A DNA stretch of 64,000 nucleotides. Origin: Hydnum rufescens UP504. Lineage: Eukaryota > Basidiomycota > Agaricomycetes > Cantharellales > Hydnaceae. Shown one piece after another: positions 26,601-41,373 of the stretch. The stretch is from contig MU128980.1 of assembly GCA_014904985.1 (NCBI GenBank), positions 180,708-244,707 of the forward strand, given 5' to 3'. The translations under genes and the position numbers were made by a program. Numbering within the stretch: position 1 is the first letter of the stretch; every line of letters starts with the position of its first letter. Under the pieces are notes generated by a model, which made no database searches, was not told the DNA's origin, and saw nothing but the letters and a program-made list of their open reading frames with translations.

Positions 26601-28014
26601 GGCCTGTGTTAAGAGGACTTGAGGGAATATCATGAGACTCGGCCTTTCCAGGCCTACGGGAATCACTGGGGAAGGAATACGTAGTGGGGGATGTGCCATT
26701 GGGTACAGTGTGAGTCTGAGCAGGATGCATTGCCATTGAAGCCAAGCGAGTAATGGACCCGTTGGGATGGCGGAATACAGTGGCCATGGGTCTATTCACA
26801 CCATGGCTTCCCTCACTTCCCTGTGGAGATCGTGGGCGAGTGGGTGTTCGATAAGGGTATCCAGGTGAAGGGGATGCATTTGAAGTAATTGCCTCCGGTA
26901 TCTCCTTTCGAAGAACGCGACCAAATTCATCCGTGTCTTCCATAGCCCTAACGCGAGGTTGCCCATGGTAGTCCCTTGGATTAATGGGAGGCCTTGGAAT
27001 AGGATATCCTGATGCATATGATGTGGAAGGAGGATGTGGGCCTGGTGGTCGGTCATAGGACTTGGGGGCTTCGCGAAGTCGTGGTCCCAACGAATCCATG
27101 GATGCCGATGGATGCCTTCCGCCGACATCCCCAGAAATTGATGATATTCGAGACGAGGCGGATGTTCTATCACTATATGCATCCGCCGAAACAGCTGGAC
27201 GCGGGCGATGTGGTGAGGAAGCACGAGAATGTGATGAAGTGGCGCTGGGATAATGAATAGATCCGGCGGATGACAGAGGAGAGCTCATATCATCAGCTCG
27301 GTCAGAAAAAGATGCCGAAGACCGTCGCGGACCATGAGATCCAGACGGTGCTCCCCGGGGAATATCAGGGGGGCGAGTCCCATCGATAATGTCCCTTGGT
27401 CGGGGCGAGCCTCCGGTGTGCGAATGGGAGCTTGGAACCAAAGTTATTTAAGATTCTAAGGGCATTGAATTATTTGAGGTGATTTACCTCTCATAGCTCC
27501 AATCCCGAGGACGTTCAGTCCGTGGGCCGGATGCAGGAGGCATACCTCTCTCATCTGACCAGGCGGACCTTTGTGGGGACTTTCCAGGAAGCCTCTCCCA
27601 AGAACCAGAGCGATTCCTTTGATCAGAATTATGGTTAAAGCTAGGGGCAGGAGGAAATGGAACGCCTCTCGGATGGATTGGACTGGGAGTTCTGTCGCGA
27701 CCGTATGCGGAGGAAGTATCCACAGAATTTCCTAGTGCCGAATCCCATCTGCCGTCTTCCTCAACGTCATTATAGATTCCAATCGATTGAGACCGAATAG
27801 GCGGCCATTGCGAACGATGTGATGAATCACGCTAAGACAAAGGAATTGGAAGCAATGAGCCGATTACAATTGGCGAGGGTGTAAACACGCAACAAATAGA
27901 TATACAAACCTGACGAGGCGCAGGATTATACGAGGACCTTCTCAGTATCAATCCATTAAGAGAGCGAGATTTGCCATCATCAGACGAGCGGGAATCACGA
28001 GGATTATCGCTCAT
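23629..28014 (-). CDS. SNT1: SNT1-like SANT-domain corepressor subunit
   Basis: Snt1 is a scaffold of the Set3C histone deacetylase complex, related to metazoan NCoR/SMRT. The ATG at 28014 starts MSDNPRDSRSSDDGKS. A long Ser/Pro/Arg-rich disordered region (exons around 27720-26010) is followed by the conserved block near 25500 (FTDALRKATYHLGPIMP), a coiled-coil-like stretch (LRDEYRGFLDSWDLHRQRLD) and SANT1 (WTPAEREIFIRAYMATPKQF ... CVLFYYLNKK). A basic linker (GRGRRRGRRAGK) and an acidic linker then lead to SANT2 (HWTLSDKAIFMRLLPIHG ... VRNYFQNHS). The last exon is proline-rich and ends GQRTMTTGNT. The paired SANT arrangement is diagnostic. The largest exon alone encodes about 500 residues. 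Confidence 0.9.
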
Positions 28015-28414
28015 AATGTAAGACTTCTAATAATCGATGCCAAAGCTTTTTCCTTAAGGCAAAAAAACCAGGAATCGTTCCGAACGGTATATCCAAGGAT
28101 TATGGAAGGTAGGAGAAAATTCCTTGAAAAGAGTTTGGCCCCAGTGTTGGGGGGAATCCAACGGTTGCGGATTGAAGTTGAGTTTCGGACAAAGCCGCGC
28201 AGTGATCTGGCTGACCAAAACATACTACAGTACACCTGATTGCAGATCTCCCCCAGGATCAGTCTCAGGTACAACTCTGGCAATGAAGCATGTATCCTTT
28301 GTCACCTGAGACTCGAGGGAAAAGCGCCTTGGTTTACAACTGGCACGCCTGACCCCTAGGACGTGACCATAAAATCGTGGTACAGGAAGGTACATTGGGG
28401 ACTGGAAAGTATCT
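28015..28414. other. Intergenic spacer
   Basis: Tandem (both minus) spacer between cystathionine gamma-synthase and SNT1; expected to hold the SNT1 promoter. Nothing distinctive seen. Confidence 0.4.
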
Positions 28415-30540
28415 CTATGCCCGCGCTCTGACTCGCCGGATAGCATCTTCAGTCTTATTCAAAGCTTCGCTGAACCAAGCCATGAGAACACTCTGATCTT
28501 CGAGCCCCACGCTCACGCGCACGAGCCCTGTCTCAACACCGTACTCAGCCGCCCATTCCAACTCGGTATAGTGAGCCAGGATCGTGTATGGGCATGCCAG
28601 AGTGAAGTTCGTACCCAAACTTGGCCCCTTTTCACACCGCAAGGCGTCGAAGAATGCCGCGGAGGCAAGCTCGGATGTGAACGTGATCGAGAACAGTCCA
28701 CCATATCCACCGTCTCTCTCCGAACTGACCGCCTTAGACTGAGGTGCTTGTGTGAGCGAGCCCAGTCGGCAAGCCTCGTAGTTTTCTGGGGTGATCCACT
28801 TCGGATAGTAGACCTCTTTCATGACAATTGGTACCTCATCGTCCGACTTTACATCCTCCCCTTGTTGTTGTCGATAAGCGAGCGATTTCGATCGCAGGAA
28901 TCCGCACAATGCCTCTGAATTTTGATTGATCTTGCGTACCCGAGGGGCGAAGTCCCGCGAGTTACGTTCTAAATGAATAGCGTCTTCCATCCAGTACAGG
29001 TCTTCGTATGTGGCAGTCATCTTCTCCTTAAGCGTATGATAATGGTGGGAGAGTGGATTTAGCACTAAACTAGAAAATCCAAAGAGTGAATAAAAGATGT
29101 CATAAGAATTGGTGCTACCTCACCTTCCGCCCATGACATTTGTCTCACCGGAGAAGACTTTGGTAAGGCTGCTAACGATGATGTCGGCGAAAGGGAGGAT
29201 CTCGACGTTTGCAAAACTTCCAATGGTCTCATCGACAACGATTAGGAATCCGTAGTCGTCTGCCAACTTTCGCAATCTTGCCAAGTTAGGCGATCGCAAG
29301 AGTGGATTTGATGGGAATTCGCAGTATAAAGGCAAGAATGGGCGGATTGCTCGGCGATGAGGCCAACAGTTCAGTAAGGGTATCGATATCAGAATCAAGG
29401 CCATGCCCAAAGAAATGGCACCCAGGCCCCATTTCAGAAGAATCTTATAAGTATCCAAATAGGGGAACCTGTACAGTCAATATAGTGAGTTCCGATAAAT
29501 GATCGCACTGAAGCAATGCTCACCCAAAGCAGACACTTTTGGCGGGAGGAAGGGTGGCGAGAGCCAATTGGTGCGAATGCCAAACGGCACTCATCCCTGT
29601 GGGGTAGAAGTATACATCGTCTTCCGTGACACAAGGACCTCGCCGAACCTCGCTGTCCGATAGCGGGATCTCGTCGTGGACCATAACCCCAGCAACCCGG
29701 CGACGCAATGCCCGTTTGGCCAGCGAAGCGGCAGAGATCGGTAGGTTTCGCCCGTAATGCTCTTCAAGATAGTCCGCTACATCATCAGGGGCCTCATCCT
29801 TCCCGGATGACAGAGAAACACCCTCAGGGGAAGCCGATGTGATGTGACTTCCCTTCTTGAGGCCAGCGTAATGCCTGTTCCGCGATTTGTTCCATGCGCC
29901 CGCAGCTATTGGCGGAGAATCACTTCCATGTCCCGGAGTGATCTGTGCCGAAGGTACATCTTGGGATGGCAGAAGAGACAGACAGCGCTCGGCCATCCGA
30001 CTCGATATGCCATTCCCAGTATGTTGCCAGAACTGCTTAGCAAGGGGCGCGCTGTCAACGGGAAAGAAAACAATATGCAGCTCGATGCTGGAATCTTTTG
30101 CACCCGATGTCTGGGAAAGTGAAGTAGGAGAACTGGAGGCTTGGATCAAGAACTGGGCAATCCGAACTAAGACTGGATGGGATGTGTCGGGCGAGTGGGC
30201 ATGCATGAATGCTCTACATGCTTCGGCGATCCGCAATGACGGGAAAATGTGGCATCGCTCGTGAGGGAGCCCAAACTTGCGCTCACATACGGCTTGCAGC
30301 TAGAAGGGAGTAAGCGATGCCACCAGAACAATTAATTTAACTCCATACCCTCTGTATTTGGAGCTGGATATAAAATCTTGGGTAACCTGAGGTCAATTTA
30401 TCCATGACACGAGAATCGCCTCTCTCGTATCCTATATTATCTTCCCAAGTCGGAAGAGACACAGATACACCATGAGGAACATCGGCAGGAAGAGATAGTC
30501 CCAGAGCCGTTGGAGTACGCGTTACCGTCACCGTCGACAT
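28415..30540 (-). CDS. STR2: Cystathionine gamma-synthase (STR2-type)
   Basis: This PLP enzyme joins an activated homoserine with cysteine to make cystathionine in transsulfuration. The protein starts MSTVTVTRTPTALGLSLP (ATG 30540), with the long fungal N-terminal extension, then DVYFYPTGMSAVWHSHQLAL, CEFPSNPLLRSPNL, the PLP-Asp region FLIVVDETIGSFANV and the PLP-lysine site SSLTKVFSGETNVMGG, followed by LVLNPLSHHYHTLK and the C-terminal block TGLVRVSVGLEDQSVL. The C-terminus is RRVRARA. Two compensating single-base shifts lie in one exon: one base is missing at 29425-29430 (KWG then PGCHFFGHGLDSD) and one A (T on the coding strand) is extra at 29328-29330 (PPILA then LYCEFP). Between them the correct protein sequence is readable only in another frame. 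Confidence 0.92.
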
Positions 30541-32415
30541 TCTAGGGAGGTAACAATACTACCTTGAATACAATCGAGAAAATCCCCAGGCGAAAACCCG
30601 AGTCACGTGTTCGGACGTCAAGCCAGTAAAAAAACCCAGACCTGCCCCCGCCAGCTCTCAAAGATCGTCTCTTAAGGCCCCATGTGAACCCACGTGCTGG
30701 TTTACGGCAAGCCTCATGGCCCTTGTGACTCCCTTGTACCATGGATCAGTGCTCCCCAGAGCAGAACTCTGAAGCTCCTATAGCTAAGCCCTATGACCGG
30801 TGACCAACTATAAGCCTTTCCGGGCATTAAGGTATGCAGCAACCTGCTTCTATATCAGCTTAAGGTAACTAAAAGTACAGTAATATGTAGTCATGTGATT
30901 TGTAGGATATATCCAGTGAGACAGCTTGGAAAGATCTTTGCGCCCTGTGTTGTTGTTTTAGCACACACTGTCTCATTAGAAAACCATGACGGTGGTCGAT
31001 GATATCAATGCGCAGATATTTGCATCCGGGGTCCAGCATCTGGGCCAAAGAACTCGAAAGTGGAAGCGAAAGAAAGAGCGGGCACCACAAATAAGATTAT
31101 TGCCGACCAGTTACACCCGGCCTCGCCTGGCCACGGGGGACACCCCGAAATGGCCTTGGCTTTACGCAGTAAAATTGTGTACAGCAATGTCTTCTAAAGC
31201 GCGATCGGACACCTCGATGTGTCTTCTGCACAAGATTTGGGTGGTCATAGGCCTCCACAGAGACATCTCTCATGCCCTCCTGTTCGACAAGTGTGGCAAT
31301 TTCATTTCCCACGGGCGAGTTCCTCTTGCCAAACCAACACTGCCAAACCAACACATCGAAAATACAATGGTGCCCACCAAGTTCTCACCTCGCAACTGAT
31401 GTTATTCAAGTCATAGGGATCGTCTGCGTTTTCAATTGCCATCGACTGGGTGTTTCTCAGTCAAGGACTTCCCTATTGACCTTCGCGTCGCAATTTCCCA
31501 GAGCTTGCCCACAATGAAGGGTTAGCTGATGGTTTTCCCTGCCCGAGGCATATCGGCATGTTGGGCGCGCCTGGCGTACGCTAAAGGCATCTCGTTTCTC
31601 AGATAAGAGCACCCCTTTATGGTGTATTAATCGCACCTCGGCCGGCACCCGTGTGGGAATGGGATCCAGGAATTCGAACATCTGCTCTCGTCTCGTACCC
31701 ACCCAAGGAGGACCGACCCTCTCGAATTCCAGATCGGAGTAGGACCCTCCTTTCACCCAGCGTGTCCTCCACATCTCCCGCGCTTATCCTCTGATCGATA
31801 CTACCGCGCACTATGCCACATTTCAAGAGTAGGGCCGAGTAAGGGTGTACTTTTTCGTTCTCCTCCGAATCGTGGCTTGCTGCTGGGCGGGGGCACCGGG
31901 GTAAACATGCGCTCCAAATCTCTCACAAACAATCTATCATAAGATTATATTTGATGCTCCACTTTTCCCACCGTTCATATCGGGATGGAACCCTCGATAT
32001 CAATGAGACCGCCCCAAATATTAGGGCTTCGTGTTCGTCGTATCATGGCATTGAGGCCTGATAACGGATACAAAGGATCTATAAGATACAGCAGAGTAGG
32101 GCCACATACGCCAAAACCAGGGACTCTCTCTAAATGATCCCTATTGTCCGTCAAAAAAGGATATTAAAAAATGGGAATGAAAGAAAACAAGAAGGGGAAT
32201 CCAAAAAATTTATCCTGATCCTCCAGCAAGCTCGATAATCAAATGGCATGCGCACTCCAAGAATAAGAGAGGATTATAATAGTCCCCTTCCTTCTTTGTA
32301 CGTGGCAAACCCTGGGTTTCCGCAGAATCGAAACAACCAGCGTTCGGCAATGTTGAAGCTTGATAGTAGCCAAGGTCTCTAAAATCGACCTAAAAAAACG
32401 CTTACGATCAGGTCT
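30541..32415. other. Unassigned 1.9 kb region with possible gene fragments
   Basis: Between the cystathionine gamma-synthase start and the SNF1 stop. On the minus strand, protein-like pieces are seen at about 31774-31460 (MFEFLDPIPTRVPAEVRLIH) and 31340-31200 (VGNEIATLVEQEGMRDVSVE). The second resembles the C-terminal end of some SAM-dependent methyltransferases, but I cannot build a gene or find the SAM motif. The part from 31830 to 32415 has no coding signal that I can see. Confidence 0.3.
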
Positions 32416-34871
<2,456 letters not shown>

Positions 34872-37833
34872 CGCAGGCAGAGCGAAAAGTCGGGCGGGAA
34901 GTGCCGCGATATAGATACAGTGATTTAAGTAGGGGCTAGAGGCGGGCGTTAGACGGAGAGAGAAAAGAAAGACGAGAAGTTGGGATACGACGGTGGGCCT
35001 GGAATCTAGTCTGGCACGTGAAGACACCACTTTGCTTCCGGCTTTCCTCCTCTAGGTCTTTGGCGTTGAGACCAATTCGTTCCACCAACTTTCGCTCGAT
35101 CTGTCAATATCTTCCATGGCTGTTCGCAGCCGCAATCCCAGGAGCAGGGCTGCCGGCCACAACCCCCCCTCGGATTGAATTGCCCTTCTGGCAATTCGCA
35201 ACTGGCTATGTTGCATGGTCCAAGCGAGGAACCCTTTCTCAACGGCACCAGGGATATACAATCCTGCTTCCTTACCCACATGAGGAAATAATCCTATTGA
35301 GACCCATATTGGCTGGCTCGGCTCTATCTCTAAGTTCCCGCCATTCGAAGCAAGTGTACATACTCCCGGCCATTGGGAAATACTACCCGGTCCACTATCA
35401 ACCAAAGTCGCTTTCGCTCGTCGTTTCTGCTCTCGTCTGCTTTCCTTGTATTTCTCCCGGATTAACTTCGGATTATATCAAGATATGTATATCCACTAAC
35501 TAATCCAAAAGCGTGCTGTTCAGGTACGTACAGCTTACTGTTTTAATGTATAATAAATTTTTAATGGGTCCCGGATCCATTAATGAGCGCCAACGTCATT
35601 TGCGTCTTGTTAGGGAAAGATTCTATGAATCCTGTTGCAAATGTAGAGGGAGGTGGGAAAGACACCAGTGGCTGTTCTGCGGTATCAGCTCCCTATTCAT
35701 CGCTATCTCTGATATTCAATACTTGACTGTGGGCCTCTCACAGTATCACTGCTCTACTTCCCATGGCATATGGCATTTATACCTTGCATCTCTTTCAAGT
35801 ACAAACAATTAGATTCACCCACGTGGCGCCCCGACAGATTCATTCAAAAGTAGGTGGTTTCGTGTGAATTTGAGCTGACGATAGCCCCCCTATTAAATGT
35901 CATAGATAAGCTATCGGCTTGTTTGTTGAATTGGGCACTGCAGCTTCTCGCGTCTCCATGACAGAGTCCCTGACATATCTTTGAGAAGAGGCTCTTATCA
36001 TTTTCATAGGTGTTCCCACCCCTGCACATCGGCTGGTCCGCATCACCAGTGCACTATTTTCACTGCAAGCGCGCACCATTTATCCCGCCAGCTACCGAGA
36101 TCCGGAATACCACCGAGGCTACTTAGAAAGTTGCAATGCGGTCCTTGCGAACTCTTATCTGGGATGTTCAGTTGGCAGCGGATGCCACTTTTGAGGCAAG
36201 GGCGCCACTTCCGTCGACTCCATGAATAGATTCCCAAGATCATCGTTAATCGATCAATCACATCCTGAACAAGTTGTATTTGTGGTCCAGCAAGACCCCT
36301 GAGGAATCGGTATCGATAGCCTGGCGGCGATACTCCATGCTAAGGCGTCCGTTGGCACTCGTCTCGAGCTCTCCTTGTGGGTGTCCTTTAAAATTAAATG
36401 ATAATGCTGCAGTGCCTCTTGTTGATGGTCTCAGAGTCGTTTTCTCCGACTCCACTCCTACTGAATAAGACTATACATGAGGTGCAGCATCAATATCTTG
36501 TCCCCCAGAGGTGCCCCACTGTGCAGTACAAGGCACAAGTATCATTTGGGAGAACAGTCCAAGTGGAGGGTTCTCCAGAACTCAGATACAGAAATCCATC
36601 CCGGAAACCAGCGCTTTGTTTATCAGCGCTTAAAGTATGAAACCCGTCAGCTGCGCGGGATTCAAGCATATAAGGAAGTACTGTTTCTTGCTGATTGACC
36701 CTACGGTTGCTCTTGTGAATCGTATGCTCATTGCCCATTGGGGAGGAAATATTATGCATGCTACTGAAAACACTGCCTCTCGAAAGCAGCCGAATAGGTT
36801 GCTTACGGGGGGAAACTTCCGCAAACGCTAATTAGGCCTGTTCAATCTCCCTTTGAGTCCCCGGCAATTTGAACTACTGTGGTATTACGTACGGGCAATT
36901 CCCTCTCGAAGAATTGTGGGGTCGGACGTGATCACACAGAAAGAGCAGGCAGAGACTCGGAGAAACTTCGGCGTATCCCGATAGCGTCTTGACTAAGCAG
37001 CGAGCCCACTCATCCAATTCCAACATTCCTCTCCACTTTGAGAACCATGGTAAGCAATATTGAGGCTCAACATTCTAAGCTCATTTTAATTCTGTTCGGT
37101 TTTATCGTGGGGTGGGACTGTATCCTTTATACAATCCAATTTTGTAAGCTGCAGGCTCTGTGTGGCTATAAAATAAATTAGGAATGATCTCCAGCTGTTT
37201 GGGCGCTCGAGTATGCATGCGGGTGTCTACATGTTCACCGTGCCCACAGGCTTTACCCACATCTTGTACAAATTGGCATAGTAACTTCCAATATGTGCGT
37301 GGCCCCGGTCACTCGGTTGAGCTTTCTCAGTAATGACTTAGGTTACCACCAAGCTATAATTGGTTCCTAGGCTTCCGCTCAAGTGGCATCCAATATTAGG
37401 CTGAAAATTGCCACGGGCAACTGATATTTCAATTTTTGATGACTGTAGGTTGATTGATACTGTACGTCCAGTATATCCCAGATACAGGCTGGAGAGCGGA
37501 TCGCGGACCCAAAGCAACGGTGACGCTCCGATTACAAGATCACGAATAAATTCACACCATCCATGCCTCAACGGAATGGTTCGATGAACTACAATGAATG
37601 ACATTCAGCACACCATAGTGCAATGCCAGAGACCGCCAGCGCCATTTTTAAGAGAAGACCCAGAGACGCAGTGTCTGGTCCCGTGACTCCGAAGGGTGCC
37701 ATTCCACAATTGGTGGCCGAAATCTCCAACCAGGGTTAGGGTTTTGATCGGAATTTCTGACCATTCCGGCTGTGCTTCCGTGTATATAAGGCGCACACCG
37801 TGGCCAAATTCATCTCGAGTTCGTGTACGAGGT
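34872..37833. other. Long gene-poor region with weak coding fragments
   Basis: Nearly 3 kb upstream of SNF1 and upstream of the flavin monooxygenase. The minus strand at about 36455-36370 reads TTLRPSTRGTAALSFNFKG, reminiscent of the beta-sandwich ectodomain of some basidiomycete single-pass membrane proteins, but the surrounding frames are broken and no gene can be drawn. A second open piece lies at 37604-37338 on the minus strand (LYLGYTGRTVSINLQSS). Both may be relics. Confidence 0.3.
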
Positions 37834-40148
37834 ATGCCGCTCACCAAGAAAACTTTTGGTCTCATATGTTCCCTGGTGATTTTCCCGGGTATTGCGCCCG
37901 TTCTGTCTGCAGACCAAGCACTGTTCTCCTCTGATGTTCACCCTTCCACGGCTTTTGACGACACTCACCATCGCTTCAAACACCCTATTCGACGGGCAGC
38001 AGTGATCGGTGCTGGGCCATCAGGCCTACAGCATGCCACAGCACTCCTTGAACAAGGGGTTCAAGTACGGTTATTCGATCGCTCCCCGAATCCCGGGGGG
38101 AACTGGCAGTACACCCCACTCTCGCCCATCCCTGCCGCCTTTCCGTGAAGTTTAACGTTAATTTTCGGGGGCATTGGCATCGGAAACTGAAATGTTAACA
38201 ACGTGTTAGGGATAAACCCTTAGAAATTGCGGCATATGTCCCCAATATCCCCCATAAACTCCCTCAAGCACATATCATCAAAGACGGAGATGGCGGTATA
38301 AGCAATGCATACAGGTGGCGAGAACACTGGAATCCCAGCCCTGTATGGGAGTCTCTACACACCAATTCACCATCTGTCAGTGGCATGGTCCTTCTTTCCT
38401 CGTGGGGACTTAACCTCAAAACTTTTCATGCGACCAGTTTCTCACTGATCTTCCTGGAATGTCATATCCTGCCGGCTCAGTATGTGTACCAACTGTGCCA
38501 AAAACTCGAATTCACGCCAGTGATCACAGGAATGGCATGTGAGTCATCATGCCGTCCGAAGGCTAGTGCGCCAATACGCTTCCGCTCATGGTCTCAATGC
38601 TAACGACGAGGAGAGCTCGAACGTCACCTCCTATTCAACGCGTGTTGAGCGCATTGAGAAAATTGGCCACACGTGGTCACTTACATTGCGCAAATTTGAA
38701 CGCCTCCCGGGACATGGGATGAGCGGTTTCGGCGATATTCTTGTCTCGTGGTGGGTTGAGGTCTTTGATGCGGTTGTCGTCACTACTACCGGAACGACTC
38801 CCCTCATGTTCCCCAATCCAAAATATCAATGGTTGGGGGATAGCATTCCCTGAGCAAATGTATCACTCGCGTGAATATCGCAGCCCAAGTGATGTTCGCG
38901 GCAAGGTGCGCATCCTTGGCCATCTATTTCAGGCATTTCTCTCTTAACTACCGCTACCTCTTTGGTTCTCAGAATGTGTTGATCATTGGCGGCAGTGTAT
39001 CAGCCGTAGAGATAGCGCGCGATATTCAGGCGCACGTTCGCTCATTTTCAATCAGCACTCGATCTCACGTGAGGTCCTCTCTCCACTTCTCATGTTCATA
39101 TTACAGAAATTTTTTGGTTGCAGAAAAAGGACCCGGAGGAGATTTTACGCCCTCCACCATTTTTACGCTTACCCCCAAATATTACTCGAATTCCCGAAAT
39201 CAAGAGTTTCTCCACCTTCAATTCCCTCCGCCACACCAAACTCAGTGATGCCACGGCTACCTTACTTAACGGTACTGTTGTCGGCGGCTTTGACCAGGCC
39301 AGAGCTGTGCTCCTACCCCGACCTACCGCGTACTAACATCCTTCATTAGATTATTCTTGCGACTGGTTATCGCCGTTCAAATCCTTTCCTCTCTGGGTTC
39401 CACAACAGGTAGGTCATGCTCGGGTAAACTCGTTCAGCTCCCTAATACCCACCCCGCCTGCTCAGTACCGTCGAGGAAGACCGTGTGCCGGATTGCGAAG
39501 TACCACCGATCATTACCAATGGCTCCGGTGTGCGCTCCATCCACTGGACTGGAGTTTATATTCCCGATCCAACCCTTGCTTTTTCGACCGGTGAGAATCG
39601 TGCCCGCATGGACTCACGACACCCTAGTGATACATTATTATCTTGCCCAGTTCGTCCGTGGACTCTGGGAAAATTCCAGGCCCTAGGTGTAGCCAAAATA
39701 TGGTCTGGAAAAGCACGTCTTCCCAACGTGGAACGTCTCTGGAAAGAGTACTATGTCCCTGGGCTTCCATCCGTTACTTCCGAACTAGGTTTGTTCCGCC
39801 ACTTGGCATCCTTTAAGTCATTTGACAAAAAACTGATCCTCCCGTTTCTCACTATAGAAGGCGATCGCCGCTTTGTTGCGTGGTTGAATGGCGAGAGTCT
39901 CGAATTTGGCGGACGATTTGTTAAGAATACGATAGCGCCTGAGTAAGTGTATTTCTTTTCTCTTGGTCAAGTTCGTCCCTGTGCCAAGCGGCTTTTCGAT
40001 TAGACTGTTCGAACCAATCGCATGGTGGGGTAAAGTTGCGTTCGACGTGCGGGTTTTCCCGGCGGTTCCACTCGTCGATGAAGAGAATAAGCCTCGGAAG
40101 GACTGGGAACATTATGCCCAGGCGGCCTATTATGATGATGACTGGTGA
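37834..40148 (+). CDS. Flavin-containing monooxygenase (FMO-like)
   Basis: The enzyme would use FAD and NADPH to oxygenate a soft nucleophile; the substrate is unknown. The ATG at 37834 starts MPLTKKTFGLICSLVIFPGI, a hydrophobic leader that looks like a signal peptide or membrane anchor, unlike cytosolic family members. The FAD motif AAVIGAGPSGLQ is near residue 57 and is followed by RLFDRSPNPGGNW. Later come AVVVTTTGTTPLMFPNP, YHSREYRSPSDVRGK, the NADPH-binding NVLIIGGSVSAVEIARDI, and the ATG-type motif IILATGYRRSNPFL. The C-terminal part (GLFRHLASFKSFDKKLILPF) ends DWEHYAQAAYYDDDW at 40148. Many short introns split the gene, and some exon joins were not verified. Confidence 0.87.
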
Positions 40149-40507
40149 GAACGTGGGTTTTCATGGAGAACTCTATGCATATGATCGCGGATTGTACATA
40201 TATCGCGGGCCGTTCGATATCGTTGGCACTGGCAGTCTCAGGCTCTATATCATCATTGCGAGAAATATGCATACAGCCACCTCCTAACGTCCGGACTGAT
40301 TCCCACCCAGAAACTTCCCTGTCCAGTGCCAACTACGCCTGATTCCTGCTTACACTTGTACAACCAAAACAGCATGTGAATACAACCCGTTCAATTACAA
40401 AGTTAGAAACTAGATTCCCAATTCAGTTCGCTTATACGGTTGCTGTTACACAGCCGCAGGCTGTGCCAGACAAATGGGGTAATGGTCCTACCATGGCGCC
40501 GAGGATG
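40149..40507. other. Convergent intergenic spacer
   Basis: Spacer between the monooxygenase 3' end and the 3' end of the small minus-strand gene. No feature recognised. Confidence 0.4.
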
Positions 40508-41373
40508 CTATACGGAGCTCGGAGCTGCATTGCAGACGTCGTGTGGACTGGGGCATATGCATGTGCGGTGCAGAGGCAGCAGCGTCCAGGTCATTGGGGG
40601 TGGGGCAGTGAGAGGCGACAGCACGCCAGGTGATGGATCCGCTGAAGACGTGCGTCTAGGAGCTTCGAATGGGATGGAGAGGTATGGATGGGCAGAAGGT
40701 GCTTCTAATGGGATAGCAGATGGGATGTGACGATTTGAGGGGACATCAGGACGGCGAGGCTCCTGGGAGCGGGCGATATCATTGACAGGTCCTAATACGG
40801 GGCTCAATAAAGACGACAACGAGGGTGATTGAAGTGGCGGAAGGCGGGGCCCTGGTTGCATGGATCTAGAAGGTAATGCTTTCGATGGAGCCGTTGTGAC
40901 GCCTTTTCGGTATCGGGCATCTGAAAATCCAAGGGAATCATGCGAAATGAACAACCCCACCCCCCAAATTCAAAAGCGGTCACCCCTTACCAAAACGTTT
41001 TCGAGCGGCCTCGTTTATTTTACGTCGATAAGCCAATTTGGCAGAGTTATAGGCATTCCGGGCCATGAGGACGTCGAGGTCATTGTGGACTTCGTTCCAC
41101 AGTGCTCTTCCCCGTCTATCATTCGTACCTGGCTCTGCTCAGATGGATCGCTTAGGTAGCAACTCTCAGAGTGAATAATAATATGATAAACGTACCGAAC
41201 GGAGTTCGATGAATGGTTATCTCCGAAAGAGGATCAACTAAACTAAGGGACCTCACTAATGAAGGTAGAGGGTAGGACCCTGATCGAATTTGGGACGGCC
41301 CAATGGATGTCTGCAATTTGGACTCAACATCGTAGCCGGAAGTGGTGAAGGTGAAACATGATACCGATTGCAT
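40508..41373 (-). CDS. Small uncharacterised protein, three exons
   Basis: A well-formed three-exon model. Exon 1 starts at ATG 41373 (MQSVSCFTFTTSGYDVES) and leaves at a GTACGT donor after HRTPF. Exon 2 enters at ATCTGAG|CA to read AEPGTNDRRGRALWNEVHND, continues ARNAYNSAKLAYRRKINEA and leaves at GTAAGG. Exon 3 reads DARYRKGVTTAPSKALPSRS and then a Pro/Ser-rich tail. The middle exon looks like an amphipathic helix rich in Arg, Lys and Ala. The clean phase across both introns supports a real gene of about 240 residues. I do not recognise the family. Confidence 0.6.

Noticed and set aside
37730..37745. A TTAGGG motif suggesting telomeric repeat
   Set aside because: It occurs once only, with no tandem array, just upstream of the monooxygenase gene.
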